Part shown: positions 46,138-54,079 of the stretch, one piece after another
How the letters are laid out: each line of letters begins with the position of its first letter
Position numbering within the stretch: position 1 is the first letter of the stretch
Assembly: GCF_034064985.1 (NCBI RefSeq)
Contig: NZ_CP139249.1
Location: 3,410,001-3,474,000, forward strand
DNA: 64,000 bases
Direction of reading: 5' to 3'
Source of the DNA: Acinetobacter pittii
Lineage (GTDB): Bacteria; Pseudomonadota; Gammaproteobacteria; Pseudomonadales; Moraxellaceae
Program-made: the position numbers and the translations under genes
Notes under the pieces: model-generated
Databases searched by the model: none
Seen by the model: only the letters and a program-made list of their open reading frames with translations
Told to the model about the DNA's origin: nothing

Positions 46138-47484
46138 GTGTCGAATGTCACATCTTTTCGGTCTGAATTAAAACAACTCTTCCACTTAATGCTACCGATT
46201 TTAATTACCCAGTTTGCTCAAGCGGGATTTGGGTTAATTGACACTATTATGGCTGGGCATTTGTCTGCAACCGATTTAGCAGCAATTGCGGTAGGTGTGG
46301 GCTTATGGATTCCAGTCATGCTTCTGTTCAGTGGCATTATGATTGCAACTACACCTTTGGTCGCTGAAGCAAAGGGCGCAAGAAATACAGAACAAATTCC
46401 TGTCATTGTCCGTCAATCATTATGGGTCGCGATTATTTTAGGCGTAATGGCTATGCTCATTTTGCAGCTTATGCCGTTTTTCTTGCATGTGTTTGGCGTA
46501 CCAGAGAGCTTACAGCCTAAAGCAAGTTTATTCTTACATGCGATTGGTTTAGGTATGCCTGCTGTGACCATGTACGCAGCCCTACGCGGTTATTCAGAGG
46601 CTTTAGGCCATCCACGTCCTGTAACGGTCATTAGCTTACTGGCGTTAGTGGTTTTAATCCCTTTAAACATGATCTTTATGCATGGCTTAGGGCCGATACC
46701 TGCATTAGGTAGCGCAGGCTGTGGTTTTGCAACGTCCATTTTACAGTGGCTCATGCTAATTACATTAGCTGGCTATATGTATAAAGCTTCGGCTTACCGA
46801 AACACGTCTATTTTTAGCAGATTCGATAAAATTAACCTGACTTGGGTAAAAAGAATTTTACAGCTTGGCCTACCAATCGGTTTAGCCGTGTTCTTTGAGG
46901 TGAGTATTTTCAGTACAGGCGCATTGGTGCTTAGTCCATTGGGTGAAGTCTTTATTGCAGCACATCAAGTCGCAATTTCAGTCACCTCAGTGCTGTTTAT
47001 GATCCCGCTTTCACTCGCGATTGCCTTAACTATTCGTGTGGGAACCTATTATGGGGAAAAGAACTGGGCTTCGATGTACCAAGTCCAAAAAATTGGTCTG
47101 AGCACAGCAATATTTTTTGCTTTATTGACGATGTCTTTTATTGCCTTAGGTCGTGAACAAATTGTTTCGGTGTACACTCAAGACTTAACCGTATTTCCTG
47201 TTGCGATGTATTTACTCTGGTTTGCCATGGCTTATCAGTTGATGGATGCATTACAAGTCAGTGCGGCAGGCTGTTTAAGAGGGATGCAAGATACGCAAGC
47301 ACCGATGTGGATTACACTCATGGCGTATTGGGTGATTGCTTTCCCTATCGGACTTTATTTAGCACGTTATACCCATTGGGGCGTGGCTGGTGTGTGGTTA
47401 GGCTTAATTATTGGTTTAAGCATTGCTTGTGTTTTATTACTTTCAAGGCTTTATTTAAATACCAAACGTTTAAGCAAAACCTAA
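46138..47484 (+). CDS. abeM: multidrug/Na+ or H+ antiporter AbeM (MATE family)
   Basis: A 448-residue, twelve-helix MATE transporter. It starts with GTG (encoding SNVTSFRSELKQLFHLMLPI). The first repeat has QAGFGLIDTIMAGHLSATDLAAIAVG and the second GLAVFFEVSIFSTGALVL...AAHQVAISV in order. Length and sequence match A. baumannii AbeM, described as a proton-coupled pump exporting fluoroquinolones, aminoglycosides and dyes. Inner membrane. A terminator shared with the convergent oxidoreductase gene follows. Confidence 0.92.
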   Translation: MSNVTSFRSELKQLFHLMLPILITQFAQAGFGLIDTIMAGHLSATDLAAIAVGVGLWIPVMLLFSGIMIATTPLVAEAKGARNTEQIPVIVRQSLWVAIILGVMAMLILQLMPFFLHVFGVPESLQPKASLFLHAIGLGMPAVTMYAALRGYSEALGHPRPVTVISLLALVVLIPLNMIFMHGLGPIPALGSAGCGFATSILQWLMLITLAGYMYKASAYRNTSIFSRFDKINLTWVKRILQLGLPIGLAVFFEVSIFSTGALVLSPLGEVFIAAHQVAISVTSVLFMIPLSLAIALTIRVGTYYGEKNWASMYQVQKIGLSTAIFFALLTMSFIALGREQIVSVYTQDLTVFPVAMYLLWFAMAYQLMDALQVSAAGCLRGMQDTQAPMWITLMAYWVIAFPIGLYLARYTHWGVAGVWLGLIIGLSIACVLLLSRLYLNTKRLSKT

Positions 47485-47485
47485 T

Positions 47486-47519
47486 AAAAAAAGCCGATTA
47501 TTCATCGGCTTTTTTTATT
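47486..47519. terminator. bidirectional terminator after abeM
   Basis: Stem AAAAAGCCGAT / ATCGGCTTTTT, between convergent genes. Confidence 0.9.
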
Positions 47520-48770
47520 TTATGCAGACTTGGCTCGCGGGCTTGCCCCAATTTGCCAGACAAAAGGTAAATCGGTACGGTTTACTTCCCAATCTCCAAT
47601 CACCTTTTCTTTATAGATAAGTGGATTATGCGAAGATACCGTGCGCGCATTACGCCAGAAACGGTCGAGTTGTTTGACCTGACTACTTGCCGATGCGCCT
47701 AAAGCATTAAATAATTGGCTGGTTAAACCCAGTACCAAATTAGAAATCACCACCTGCCCTTGCGCCGACTCAAGCTCTGCATCTACGTTAAACTGATGTT
47801 CTTTTACCTCTAACTCACTAAAGTGACTTTCATAAGCCTTCTGCAATGCTTCAGCTGTTTTAATCGTAATTGCTAGACTTCCATAAGCTTGAGCAGAGGC
47901 TTTACCCACCACCTGTAAAACTTGTGGATCGTGACGAACAAGGTCTCCATTACCATGACTAAAAATACGCTTTCGCTCTCGTATTTCTTGGCTAAAAGTT
48001 TCGACCGCAGCATGCGCAATCCCTGTTAGGGTTGCAAGGTGGACAACCTGATAAAAAGCGGTCTGATATTTAAAACGCTGGTCAAATGGAATAAGGTGCG
48101 AGGCTGGTAAATGAACCTGATGCACTTTTAAAGTACCACTGCCCGTTGTCTTTTGACCAAAGCCATCCCAATCATCAATCACACTCACACCTGTTTCATG
48201 GCGATAAATAGCAGCAATCACATGGCGGTCATTTACTTCATCGTAAGCAAATAAATCGATCCAGTCAGCAAAGATACTTCCAGTTGAATAGTACTTTTCT
48301 CCATTTACCACCAAGTTACCCGAAGCATCTTTGGTTACTCGTGTAACGACATCACCAATCTGTACATTTCCAACTTCGGTCCATGCGTTTCCAACTAAAT
48401 CACCTTGTACAAAACGCTGAAACCAGACTTCCTGCGAATGCTCTTTATGAGCAACCAAGCGGTCTTCAACAAAAGCGAAGTGTCCACGCAAAGCTTGCAC
48501 AATATTCGAGTCTGCTTGTGCTAACTCTGCTAAAAGCTGGAAAAGTTGCGGTAATGACACCCCATCTCCACCATACTTAACAGGTACACGTACCGCACCT
48601 AATTTGAGTTCTTTTAACCACTGAATCGGTTCAAAAGGCAAAATTCGTTCTTTTTCTCGTTGAATTGCACCTTGGGCAATTTTTTCAAAAACTGGACGAA
48701 ATCTACTTGCTACCTTTTCATAATCGGCGCCTACAGACAGTTCTTCTAATTCAATTTGGGTAATTGTCAT
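47520..48770 (-). CDS. acyl-CoA dehydrogenase-like flavin monooxygenase (SfnB/DszC family), second of pair
   Basis: A 416-residue protein of the acyl-CoA dehydrogenase fold. Visible blocks are VRVPVKYGGDGVSLPQLFQL, YYSTGSIFADWIDLFA, WDGFGQKTTGSGTLKV and the late LDRFWRNARTVSSHNPLIYK. This pattern is shared with DszC/SfnB-type FMNH2-dependent monooxygenases used in sulfur acquisition, not with beta-oxidation enzymes. It lies 32 bp downstream of a paralogue on the same strand, probably one operon. The substrate is probably an organosulfur compound (inference). Confidence 0.82.
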   Translation of the reverse strand: MTITQIELEELSVGADYEKVASRFRPVFEKIAQGAIQREKERILPFEPIQWLKELKLGAVRVPVKYGGDGVSLPQLFQLLAELAQADSNIVQALRGHFAFVEDRLVAHKEHSQEVWFQRFVQGDLVGNAWTEVGNVQIGDVVTRVTKDASGNLVVNGEKYYSTGSIFADWIDLFAYDEVNDRHVIAAIYRHETGVSVIDDWDGFGQKTTGSGTLKVHQVHLPASHLIPFDQRFKYQTAFYQVVHLATLTGIAHAAVETFSQEIRERKRIFSHGNGDLVRHDPQVLQVVGKASAQAYGSLAITIKTAEALQKAYESHFSELEVKEHQFNVDAELESAQGQVVISNLVLGLTSQLFNALGASASSQVKQLDRFWRNARTVSSHNPLIYKEKVIGDWEVNRTDLPFVWQIGASPRAKSA

Positions 48771-48802
48771 CTTTATTCTCCTAATCTTATTTTTTATTCA
48801 CT

Positions 48803-50050
48803 TTAGCTCCATGCATGACGAGGTGGATGAACACCATTGAGGTAGTAATTACCAACAATGTGATATTTCCAACGCACGGGATCATGCAAGGTGTGAGTGC
48901 GAGCATTACGCCAATGTCGGTCCAGATTAAGCTCTGACAAAGTAGAACGTGTTCCCGACAATTCAAAAAGCTTATTCGCTGCTAAAATCGCAACTTCTGT
49001 AGTGAGTACTTTTGCTTCGGCAACCAGTAATGTGGCTTGGTTTACATGCTCTTCTGTCGTGTCAGCAATTGCTTGACCGATCGCATCTCCTGCTAAATCT
49101 AATACCGCTTCTGCTGCACGCAGTTTTATTTTTAAATCACCAATATTTGCAATCGTATAGGGATCATCGCTCGCTTTTTCTAAACCAGAATCGACCCATG
49201 CACGGCTATGATTTTTGACATAGTGAATTGTTTCTTCAATTGCGCCACGTGCAATACCTGCGTCGACAGCAGCTTGAATAAATTGTGAAATTGCACCTGC
49301 CGGTGTAGGACGTTCGAAAGCCTGATAAATCGGAATTAGATACTCTTCACGTACGGGAACTTGATTAAGTTCAACGGTCCCACTGGCTGTGGTTCTTTGC
49401 CCGAAACCAGACCAGTCATTAATAATATTAACGCCAGAAGTTTCCCGAGGAACTAGTGCCGCATAAGGCTGCCCTTGTTCATTTACAGCGACAATTGGAA
49501 CCCAATGTGCAAGCAATGCGCCAGTTGCAAAAAACTTCTTCCCATTAATTTCATAACCGTGCTCAGTCTTTTTTAATGTGGTAGTGAGGTCAGCCACTGT
49601 TTTGCTATGTTTTTCCGAAAATGCATTGCCAAAACGAATCCCTCTCAACACTAAGTTAAAGAAGAACTGTTGTTGTTCTGGGCCTGCATCAAGACGTAAA
49701 TGTTCAATAAAAGCCAAGTGATTTTGGGGAAGCTGTGCAAGAGATGGATCAACACTCGCAATTGTTTTGATGACCTCAGCCAAAGTTCGATATTTGACTT
49801 GTGCACCACCAAATTGCTTAGGAACCGTAATGGCCCATAAGCCGCTTTGTGAGAACTGTTGAATTTCATTTAGAGGTAAACGGCGCTCCTTGTCTCGATC
49901 GGATGCTTCGTGTGCGAACTCTTGCGCAAGTTGTTTGGCAACCTCAATTGCTTCTTTATCAGAACGAATAATATGCGCATCTTTTGACTGCTCAAACACA
50001 GATAAAGGAATCGCCTGAGACCGCCCATGGGCTGAACTTAAACTTGTCAT
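48803..50050 (-). CDS. SfnB family sulfur-acquisition oxidoreductase, first of pair
   Basis: 415 residues with the same fold and motif order as the downstream paralogue (ITVPKQFGGAQVKYRTLAEV, FFATGALLAHWVPIVA, WSGFGQRTTASGTVEL, LDRHWRNARTHTLHDPVRWKYHIVGNYYL). The last block, WKYHIVGNYYLNG, is typical of SfnB, which helps use dimethyl sulfone or alkanesulfonates as sulfur source in Pseudomonas. No sfn regulator or sulfonate transporter lies next to it, so the partner flavin reductase must be elsewhere. Confidence 0.83.
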   Translation of the reverse strand: MTSLSSAHGRSQAIPLSVFEQSKDAHIIRSDKEAIEVAKQLAQEFAHEASDRDKERRLPLNEIQQFSQSGLWAITVPKQFGGAQVKYRTLAEVIKTIASVDPSLAQLPQNHLAFIEHLRLDAGPEQQQFFFNLVLRGIRFGNAFSEKHSKTVADLTTTLKKTEHGYEINGKKFFATGALLAHWVPIVAVNEQGQPYAALVPRETSGVNIINDWSGFGQRTTASGTVELNQVPVREEYLIPIYQAFERPTPAGAISQFIQAAVDAGIARGAIEETIHYVKNHSRAWVDSGLEKASDDPYTIANIGDLKIKLRAAEAVLDLAGDAIGQAIADTTEEHVNQATLLVAEAKVLTTEVAILAANKLFELSGTRSTLSELNLDRHWRNARTHTLHDPVRWKYHIVGNYYLNGVHPPRHAWS

Positions 50051-50307
50051 AACTTTTATTGTCTCTATTTCTTATTTAACCTGCCATTCACATTAGCACC
50101 AAAAAAATAGACACTTTATAGATATTAAAGCTTTGTTTATGAAATGGATTTTCACAAGCTTTTCATATTTTTTACTATAAAAATAACATTTTGTTTTTCG
50201 AAAATTTTCTTACATGAGATAAACAATTTCATATAGGCTTTTTAAGCTTTGTCACCTATGATCAAAACTAGGCAATATTATGTTGTAGTCAATGAGGTAT
50301 CGAAGAT

Positions 50308-51606
50308 ATGGCAAAGAATGCAAGTTCACCCGGCAAACGATTTATGAAACTTGCAGGAATGACCGCGAGCATTGCAACGAAAACCGTTTCTAATTCGATT
50401 CGAAACTTGACCGCAGATGAAGAGCAAAAGCTGGCTTCAAAAACCAAGCTATTTCAAGATATTGGTTTGCAAATTGCCGACACCTTAGGTGAAATGAAAG
50501 GTGCCGTCATGAAAGTTGGCCAAATTGCATCGCAATATAAAGATATCTTCCCACCAGAAGTTGCTAAAGCAATTTCTAAGTTGCAGCGCCAAGCTCCCCC
50601 TATGCCGTTTGTTGCTATTCAGCAACAAGTTGAACGCGAGCTTGGAAAGCCGCTGAATGTTGCCTTTAAATCTTTTGATCAAAAACCGTTTGCAGCTGCT
50701 TCAATTGGCCAAGTTCACAAAGCTACTCTACCTAGTGGCGAACAAGTTGTAGTGAAAGTGCAATATCCAGGTGTTGATGAGGCCTGTGAAAGTGACTTAA
50801 AACAAGTACGTTTAGCCCTTCGTTTAATGGGCGTACTTAAAATTGATAAAAAGCTACAAGATCAGCTTTTTGCAGAGATTCAAGATAGTCTGTCAGCAGA
50901 GCTTAACTATGAAATCGAAGCTCAAAACCTTGAAGTTTTCAAAACATTCCATAGCCAATTAGATGATAAAATTATCATCCCGACCGTTTATAAAGATTAT
51001 TCTTCAAGACGTATTTTAACCTTGAGTCTCGAACAAGGTGACAGCATTGAAACTGCCAGCGCTTGGCCTATTGAAATTCGAAATACCATTGGACGCCGCT
51101 TGATTCGTGCTTTAGGTCAGGAAATGTTCTTTTTAAAACGTTTTCACTGTGACCCTCATCCGGGTAACTTTGCTTTTCGCCAAGATGGCAGTGTCATTAT
51201 TTATGACTATGGCAGTGTTAAAACGCTTTCAAATGAAATCGTGCAACACTTTAAACGTTTAGTAAATGCAGCTCGCCATGAAAATATTGATTTGATTGAA
51301 ACTGAGTTACTTGAGCTACATTCACTTGCTGAAAAAGGCAAATTCCCGAGTGATCTTTATAAACTCTGGATTGAAGTGTTATTACGCCCGCTTACCACTA
51401 CTTATGATTTCGCCGAGAACTCATCACACCATGATGGCATGTTACTTGTGAAAAAATCTTTGAAGTATTGGGATGTTTTTAAACCATCACCCGATACTTT
51501 AATGGTCAACAGAACCATTTCAGGACATTACTGGAACCTGATTCACTTAAAAGTTCATGACAATCTAAACGATCTATTTGAAGAGCTTGTTCCACCTTCT
51601 AACTAA
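50308..51606 (+). CDS. ABC1/UbiB family atypical kinase
   Basis: 432 residues. The family-specific KXGQ motif (MKVGQIASQ near 70), Ala-rich loop AAASIGQVHKA, catalytic FHCDPHPGNFAF and the metal-binding YDYGSVK (DFG-like) are present. There is no clear C-terminal membrane hairpin, unlike UbiB itself, and no ubi neighbours, so this is a second ABC1-type protein and not necessarily the ubiquinone UbiB. It probably binds ATP and influences quinone or lipid metabolism (inference). Confidence 0.85.
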   Translation: MAKNASSPGKRFMKLAGMTASIATKTVSNSIRNLTADEEQKLASKTKLFQDIGLQIADTLGEMKGAVMKVGQIASQYKDIFPPEVAKAISKLQRQAPPMPFVAIQQQVERELGKPLNVAFKSFDQKPFAAASIGQVHKATLPSGEQVVVKVQYPGVDEACESDLKQVRLALRLMGVLKIDKKLQDQLFAEIQDSLSAELNYEIEAQNLEVFKTFHSQLDDKIIIPTVYKDYSSRRILTLSLEQGDSIETASAWPIEIRNTIGRRLIRALGQEMFFLKRFHCDPHPGNFAFRQDGSVIIYDYGSVKTLSNEIVQHFKRLVNAARHENIDLIETELLELHSLAEKGKFPSDLYKLWIEVLLRPLTTTYDFAENSSHHDGMLLVKKSLKYWDVFKPSPDTLMVNRTISGHYWNLIHLKVHDNLNDLFEELVPPSN

Positions 51607-51644
51607 CTTAATTTACTGATCAGTGTAGCCTTTTATGGGTTACA

Positions 51645-51676
51645 TTGACTTTTTAATTGTTATGTTATAACATTTC
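51645..51676 (+). promoter_or_regulatory. rpmE2 promoter with embedded Zur box
   Basis: Positions 51654-51676 match 19 of 22 specified positions of the Acinetobacter Zur motif GAAATGTTATA-N-TATAACATTTC. The box covers the spacer and -10 (TAACAT, 51668-51673) of a promoter with TTGACT at 51645-51650, so bound Zur would block transcription when zinc is plentiful. Confidence 0.8.
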
Positions 51677-51707
51677 TTTAATCAAAAATAATTTAGGACA
51701 ATCTCTC

Positions 51708-51962
51708 ATGCGTAAAGATATTCATCCTGCTTATCAACAAGTGTTATTTCATGACACCAATGCAGACGTGTACTTCTTAATTGGTAGTACTCTTCAGTCT
51801 AAACAAACTAAAGAATATCAAGGGAAAGTCTACCCTTATGTGACTCTTGATATTTCAAGTGCATCCCACCCTTTCTACACAGGTGAAGTACGTCAAGCAA
51901 GCAACGAAGGCCGTGTAGCAAGCTTCAATAAACGTTTCGCTCGCTTTAATCGTAAGAGTTAA
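51708..51962 (+). CDS. rpmE2: 50S ribosomal protein L31 type B (zinc-independent)
   Basis: 84 residues from the ATG at 51708. [41 protein letters not shown] and the basic end RFARFNRKS identify L31. It has no cysteines, so it is the zinc-free C-minus form. Such paralogues replace zinc-binding L31 during zinc starvation, in keeping with the Zur box in its promoter. Earlier in-frame codons would run through the operator and are rejected. Confidence 0.95.
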   Translation: MRKDIHPAYQQVLFHDTNADVYFLIGSTLQSKQTKEYQGKVYPYVTLDISSASHPFYTGEVRQASNEGRVASFNKRFARFNRKS

Positions 51963-52001
51963 TCTTGCGTTAAGATTTGACCAATACACTTAAATCATTG
52001 G

Positions 52002-52042
52002 AAGCCTAAGACTATCTCCTCCACTTAGGCTTCTTTTTTTAT
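52002..52042 (+). terminator. terminator after rpmE2
   Basis: Stem GAAGCCTAAG / CTTAGGCTTC with a 13-nt loop, followed by a T run. Confidence 0.88.
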
Positions 52043-52213
52043 GTGTATTTTTTTCATCATTTCTAAACTGTGTATAAAAGAAAACTTATCCACAAGTTGT
52101 CTAAAAACACTTCTGATTTTTTTCAATAACTCCTCAATTTTTATAATTGCCAAGCTTTCAAAGCATGTATTCAATGCTATGCTTAAGCCCCATTTAATAG
52201 GAAGTTTAAGATT

Positions 52214-52546
52214 ATGGCACAAGAGTTACTTGCCCAATTACAAGCAGGCACAGCAAAATTTTCAGACGTTTTAGCTCATATTGAAGCACTTTACCAACAT
52301 ACTCCAACGGCTTTTCAAAATGGTGCACAGCATAACGCTGCTACTGAAAATCAAGGCAGTGCAAAAGTTTTCTCTTTTGCCAAGTTACAAGGTTTAGACC
52401 AAGCACAAACTTTAAGTTTATTTGCAGAACACTACGCATCTGTATTGGCTACACCAGAAGGAACTGATCATCAAAATATTCGTCAGTTTATGCAAAATGG
52501 TTGGGATGGTGTGAAGTTTGAAGGGCAAGCTTTAACTGAAAAGTAA
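52214..52546 (+). CDS. HopJ type III effector-family protein
   Basis: 110 residues. ELLAQLQAGTAKFSDVLAHIEALYQHTPTAFQNG followed by AKVFSFAKLQGLDQAQTLSLFAEHYASVLATPEGTDHQNIRQFMQNGW is the HopJ (PF08888) family in order. The family was named from Pseudomonas syringae but occurs widely in bacteria without a type III secretion system, as here. The real function is unknown. It is a small cytoplasmic protein. Monocistronic, followed by the two structured repeats. Confidence 0.85.
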   Translation: MAQELLAQLQAGTAKFSDVLAHIEALYQHTPTAFQNGAQHNAATENQGSAKVFSFAKLQGLDQAQTLSLFAEHYASVLATPEGTDHQNIRQFMQNGWDGVKFEGQALTEK

Positions 52547-52566
52547 TTAATAATTTGTGAATACAC

Positions 52567-52748
52567 GACGGAGTCTTACCGTTTATTCTCAAATGGAAGT
52601 AGCTAATTCTGTTACTTTGGTTTTGCCCAAAGTAACCAAAGGCATTTGTCATCAACAGAACCTGTTCCCTGTTTACACTTATCAAATATCTTGCAAAAAC
52701 AATATATAGCTGATTTCAGCCAGGCTGTTGATGACTTTAACGCGTATC
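52567..52748. repeat. dispersed structured intergenic repeat, family B copy 2
   Basis: About 182 bp, reverse-complement match to 14917-15104. The outer stem reads GTCATCAACAG / CTGTTGATGAC where copy 1 has GTCATACGCAA / TTGCGTATGAC, so both sides changed together. The second hairpin is GTTACTTTGG / CCAAAGTAAC. Confidence 0.82.
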
Positions 52749-52785
52749 AAATCCCAAGAATAAATCAGTTGTTTTTAATTCTTCA

Positions 52786-52903
52786 TTTACTATCGTGACA
52801 AGCGGCATGGATGCCGCTGTTTTGCTGTGCTACATGGATGTAGCATCAGCGAAACAAAAGATTTTTGCTTACTTTTGATCTTTCAAAAGTAAGGTATGCC
52901 TAT
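52786..52903. repeat. dispersed structured intergenic repeat, family A copy 2
   Basis: About 118 bp, reverse-complement match to 4450-4565. Stems GCTAC/GTAGC and GCGGCA/TGCCGC replace GTTAC/GTAAC and GCGACA/TGTCGC of copy 1, which are compensatory changes. Confidence 0.85.
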
Positions 52904-52974
52904 ACAAATGGTATTGGAGAACATCTTAAAACGGAGGCCGTACCGCATATCTCGCTCCTCAAACATCCGAATAA

Positions 52975-53355
52975 TCAGTTGCCCGCTACCCAATAATAAG
53001 TCGCCAACCCCAAACACGTAAAAATTAAAGACCCAATTAAATGGATAGAAATCCCCAACATAGCCATTCCCAACTTACCACTTTGTAATAAAGTCACGAT
53101 CTCAATAGAGAACGTTGAAAAGGTAGTTAAAGCACCACAAAAACCAGTAATCACAAAAAGCTTATAGTTCGGACTTAAATCACTTTGAGCAAAATAGGCA
53201 ATTGCAAAACCAATAATAAAGCCGCCCACTAAATTAACAGTCACTGTGCCAAGTGGAATTTGCGGATAAATCGGGTTGAGTTTTAAACCTAAAAACCAAC
53301 GCAGCCATGCCCCTAGAACTGAGCCTAAAGCAATTGAAAGTAGAGAGTAATACAT
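52975..53355 (-). CDS. crcB: fluoride ion channel CrcB (Fluc)
   Basis: 126 residues with four membrane helices. LGAWLRWFLGL, PLGTVTVNLVGGFIIGFAIAYF, and the signature VITGFCGALTTFSTFSIE are diagnostic of Fluc/CrcB. As dual-topology dimers these channels let cytoplasmic fluoride leak out. It is preceded by a fluoride riboswitch, so expression should rise with fluoride. GGGGTGG lies before the ATG. Confidence 0.95.
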   Translation of the reverse strand: MYYSLLSIALGSVLGAWLRWFLGLKLNPIYPQIPLGTVTVNLVGGFIIGFAIAYFAQSDLSPNYKLFVITGFCGALTTFSTFSIEIVTLLQSGKLGMAMLGISIHLIGSLIFTCLGLATYYWVAGN

Positions 53356-53367
53356 AGGACCACCCCT

Positions 53368-53415
53368 TTAGATAGACGCTAAAAGAGCAAAAAATAATGA
53401 AGGGAAATATGACAT
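53368..53415 (-). CDS. possible 15-residue ORF in the crcB leader
   Basis: Between riboswitch and crcB the leader encodes MSYFPSLFFALLASI and a stop. No strong Shine-Dalgarno. It may be chance, or a small translated element of the leader. Confidence 0.2.
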   Translation of the reverse strand: MSYFPSLFFALLASI

Positions 53416-53481
53416 GGCGTACTCCAAAAATAAGCAGAGTACGCAATAACCTACGTACCCAGCGATATAAATACATGAGGG

Positions 53482-53542
53482 TAACGTAGGCATCATTAGC
53501 CAATACGGCGGTTTTTCAAGGGAGGAATGCCATCTCCCCGTT
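53482..53542 (-). promoter_or_regulatory. fluoride riboswitch (crcB motif)
   Basis: On the minus strand the conserved blocks follow in order: GGGGAGATGGCATTCCTCCC, AACCGCC, and GCTAATGATGCCTACG. This is the crcB RNA aptamer, directly upstream of crcB on the same strand. Its 3-prime end can form an alternative stem with downstream leader (53450-53460). Confidence 0.93.
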
Positions 53543-53591
53543 TTAAGTATATTAAATCATCTAAAATTTGATTAAAACATACTTTTTAAAA

Positions 53592-54002
53592 TCATGGGCG
53601 TTCATCATATTGCGGTAAATCGTCACAAATGCTTTCCCACTCTGCTTTTGAAGCAGCAAAAATATGCATTGTCGGCTTTTTGTCTAGTGGTGTATCAAGT
53701 GTCCCAATTCTTAAGCGATATAATTCAGGCTGGGCATCACGAGAACTAATCAAAGGTGAACCACATTCGCTACAAAACCAGCGATACACACCGTTCACAG
53801 CAAATTTTTTGACGAGGTCTTCACCTTGGGTAATTTTAAAATCTGCACTGTTGATAGGAGCATTCGTTGCAAATGCTGTTCCATTGGCTTTTCGGCAGCG
53901 TTGACAGTGACATTGAACAATATCTCCGATATCGCCTTTAATTTCATAGCGAATCTCCTGACATAAACAACTTCCCTGATAGACTGGTGATGCTTGAGAC
54001 AT
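53592..54002 (-). CDS. GFA family (glutathione-dependent formaldehyde-activating-like) protein
   Basis: 136 residues. The CXC and CXXC zinc motifs are YQGSCLCQEIRYEI, CHCQRCRKANGTAFATNAP and FCSECGSPLISS, the arrangement of the Gfa/CENP-V fold. These proteins bind zinc, and a true formaldehyde role is proven only for few. No formaldehyde dehydrogenase gene is near. Cytoplasmic, single gene. Confidence 0.88.
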   Translation of the reverse strand: MSQASPVYQGSCLCQEIRYEIKGDIGDIVQCHCQRCRKANGTAFATNAPINSADFKITQGEDLVKKFAVNGVYRWFCSECGSPLISSRDAQPELYRLRIGTLDTPLDKKPTMHIFAASKAEWESICDDLPQYDERP

Positions 54003-54079
54003 GTTGTTCCGACTCCTATTATTATTGATCGCTCAAAAATAGCACTTTTCACATATCAAACATAGCACCCAATAAGCTG

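Larger units (their letters stand above)
52547..52974. other. intergenic region filled by repeat families B and A
   Basis: The 428 bp between the convergent HopJ and crcB genes hold family B copy 2 and family A copy 2 in the same orientation, 37 bp apart. No other gene is supported here. Confidence 0.75.

Noticed and set aside
52041..52274. 77-codon ORF between rpmE2 and the HopJ gene
   Set aside because: It overlaps the start of the HopJ gene in another frame, begins inside the rpmE2 terminator tail and has no RBS or family pattern.
52214..52546. HopJ homologue as evidence for type III secretion
   Set aside because: No secretion apparatus genes are present in the window. The family is widespread in bacteria that lack such systems.
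53234..53503. 89-codon minus-strand ORF overlapping crcB and its riboswitch
   Set aside because: It runs out of frame through crcB and through the conserved aptamer. Its translation looks random, and no protein family is visible.
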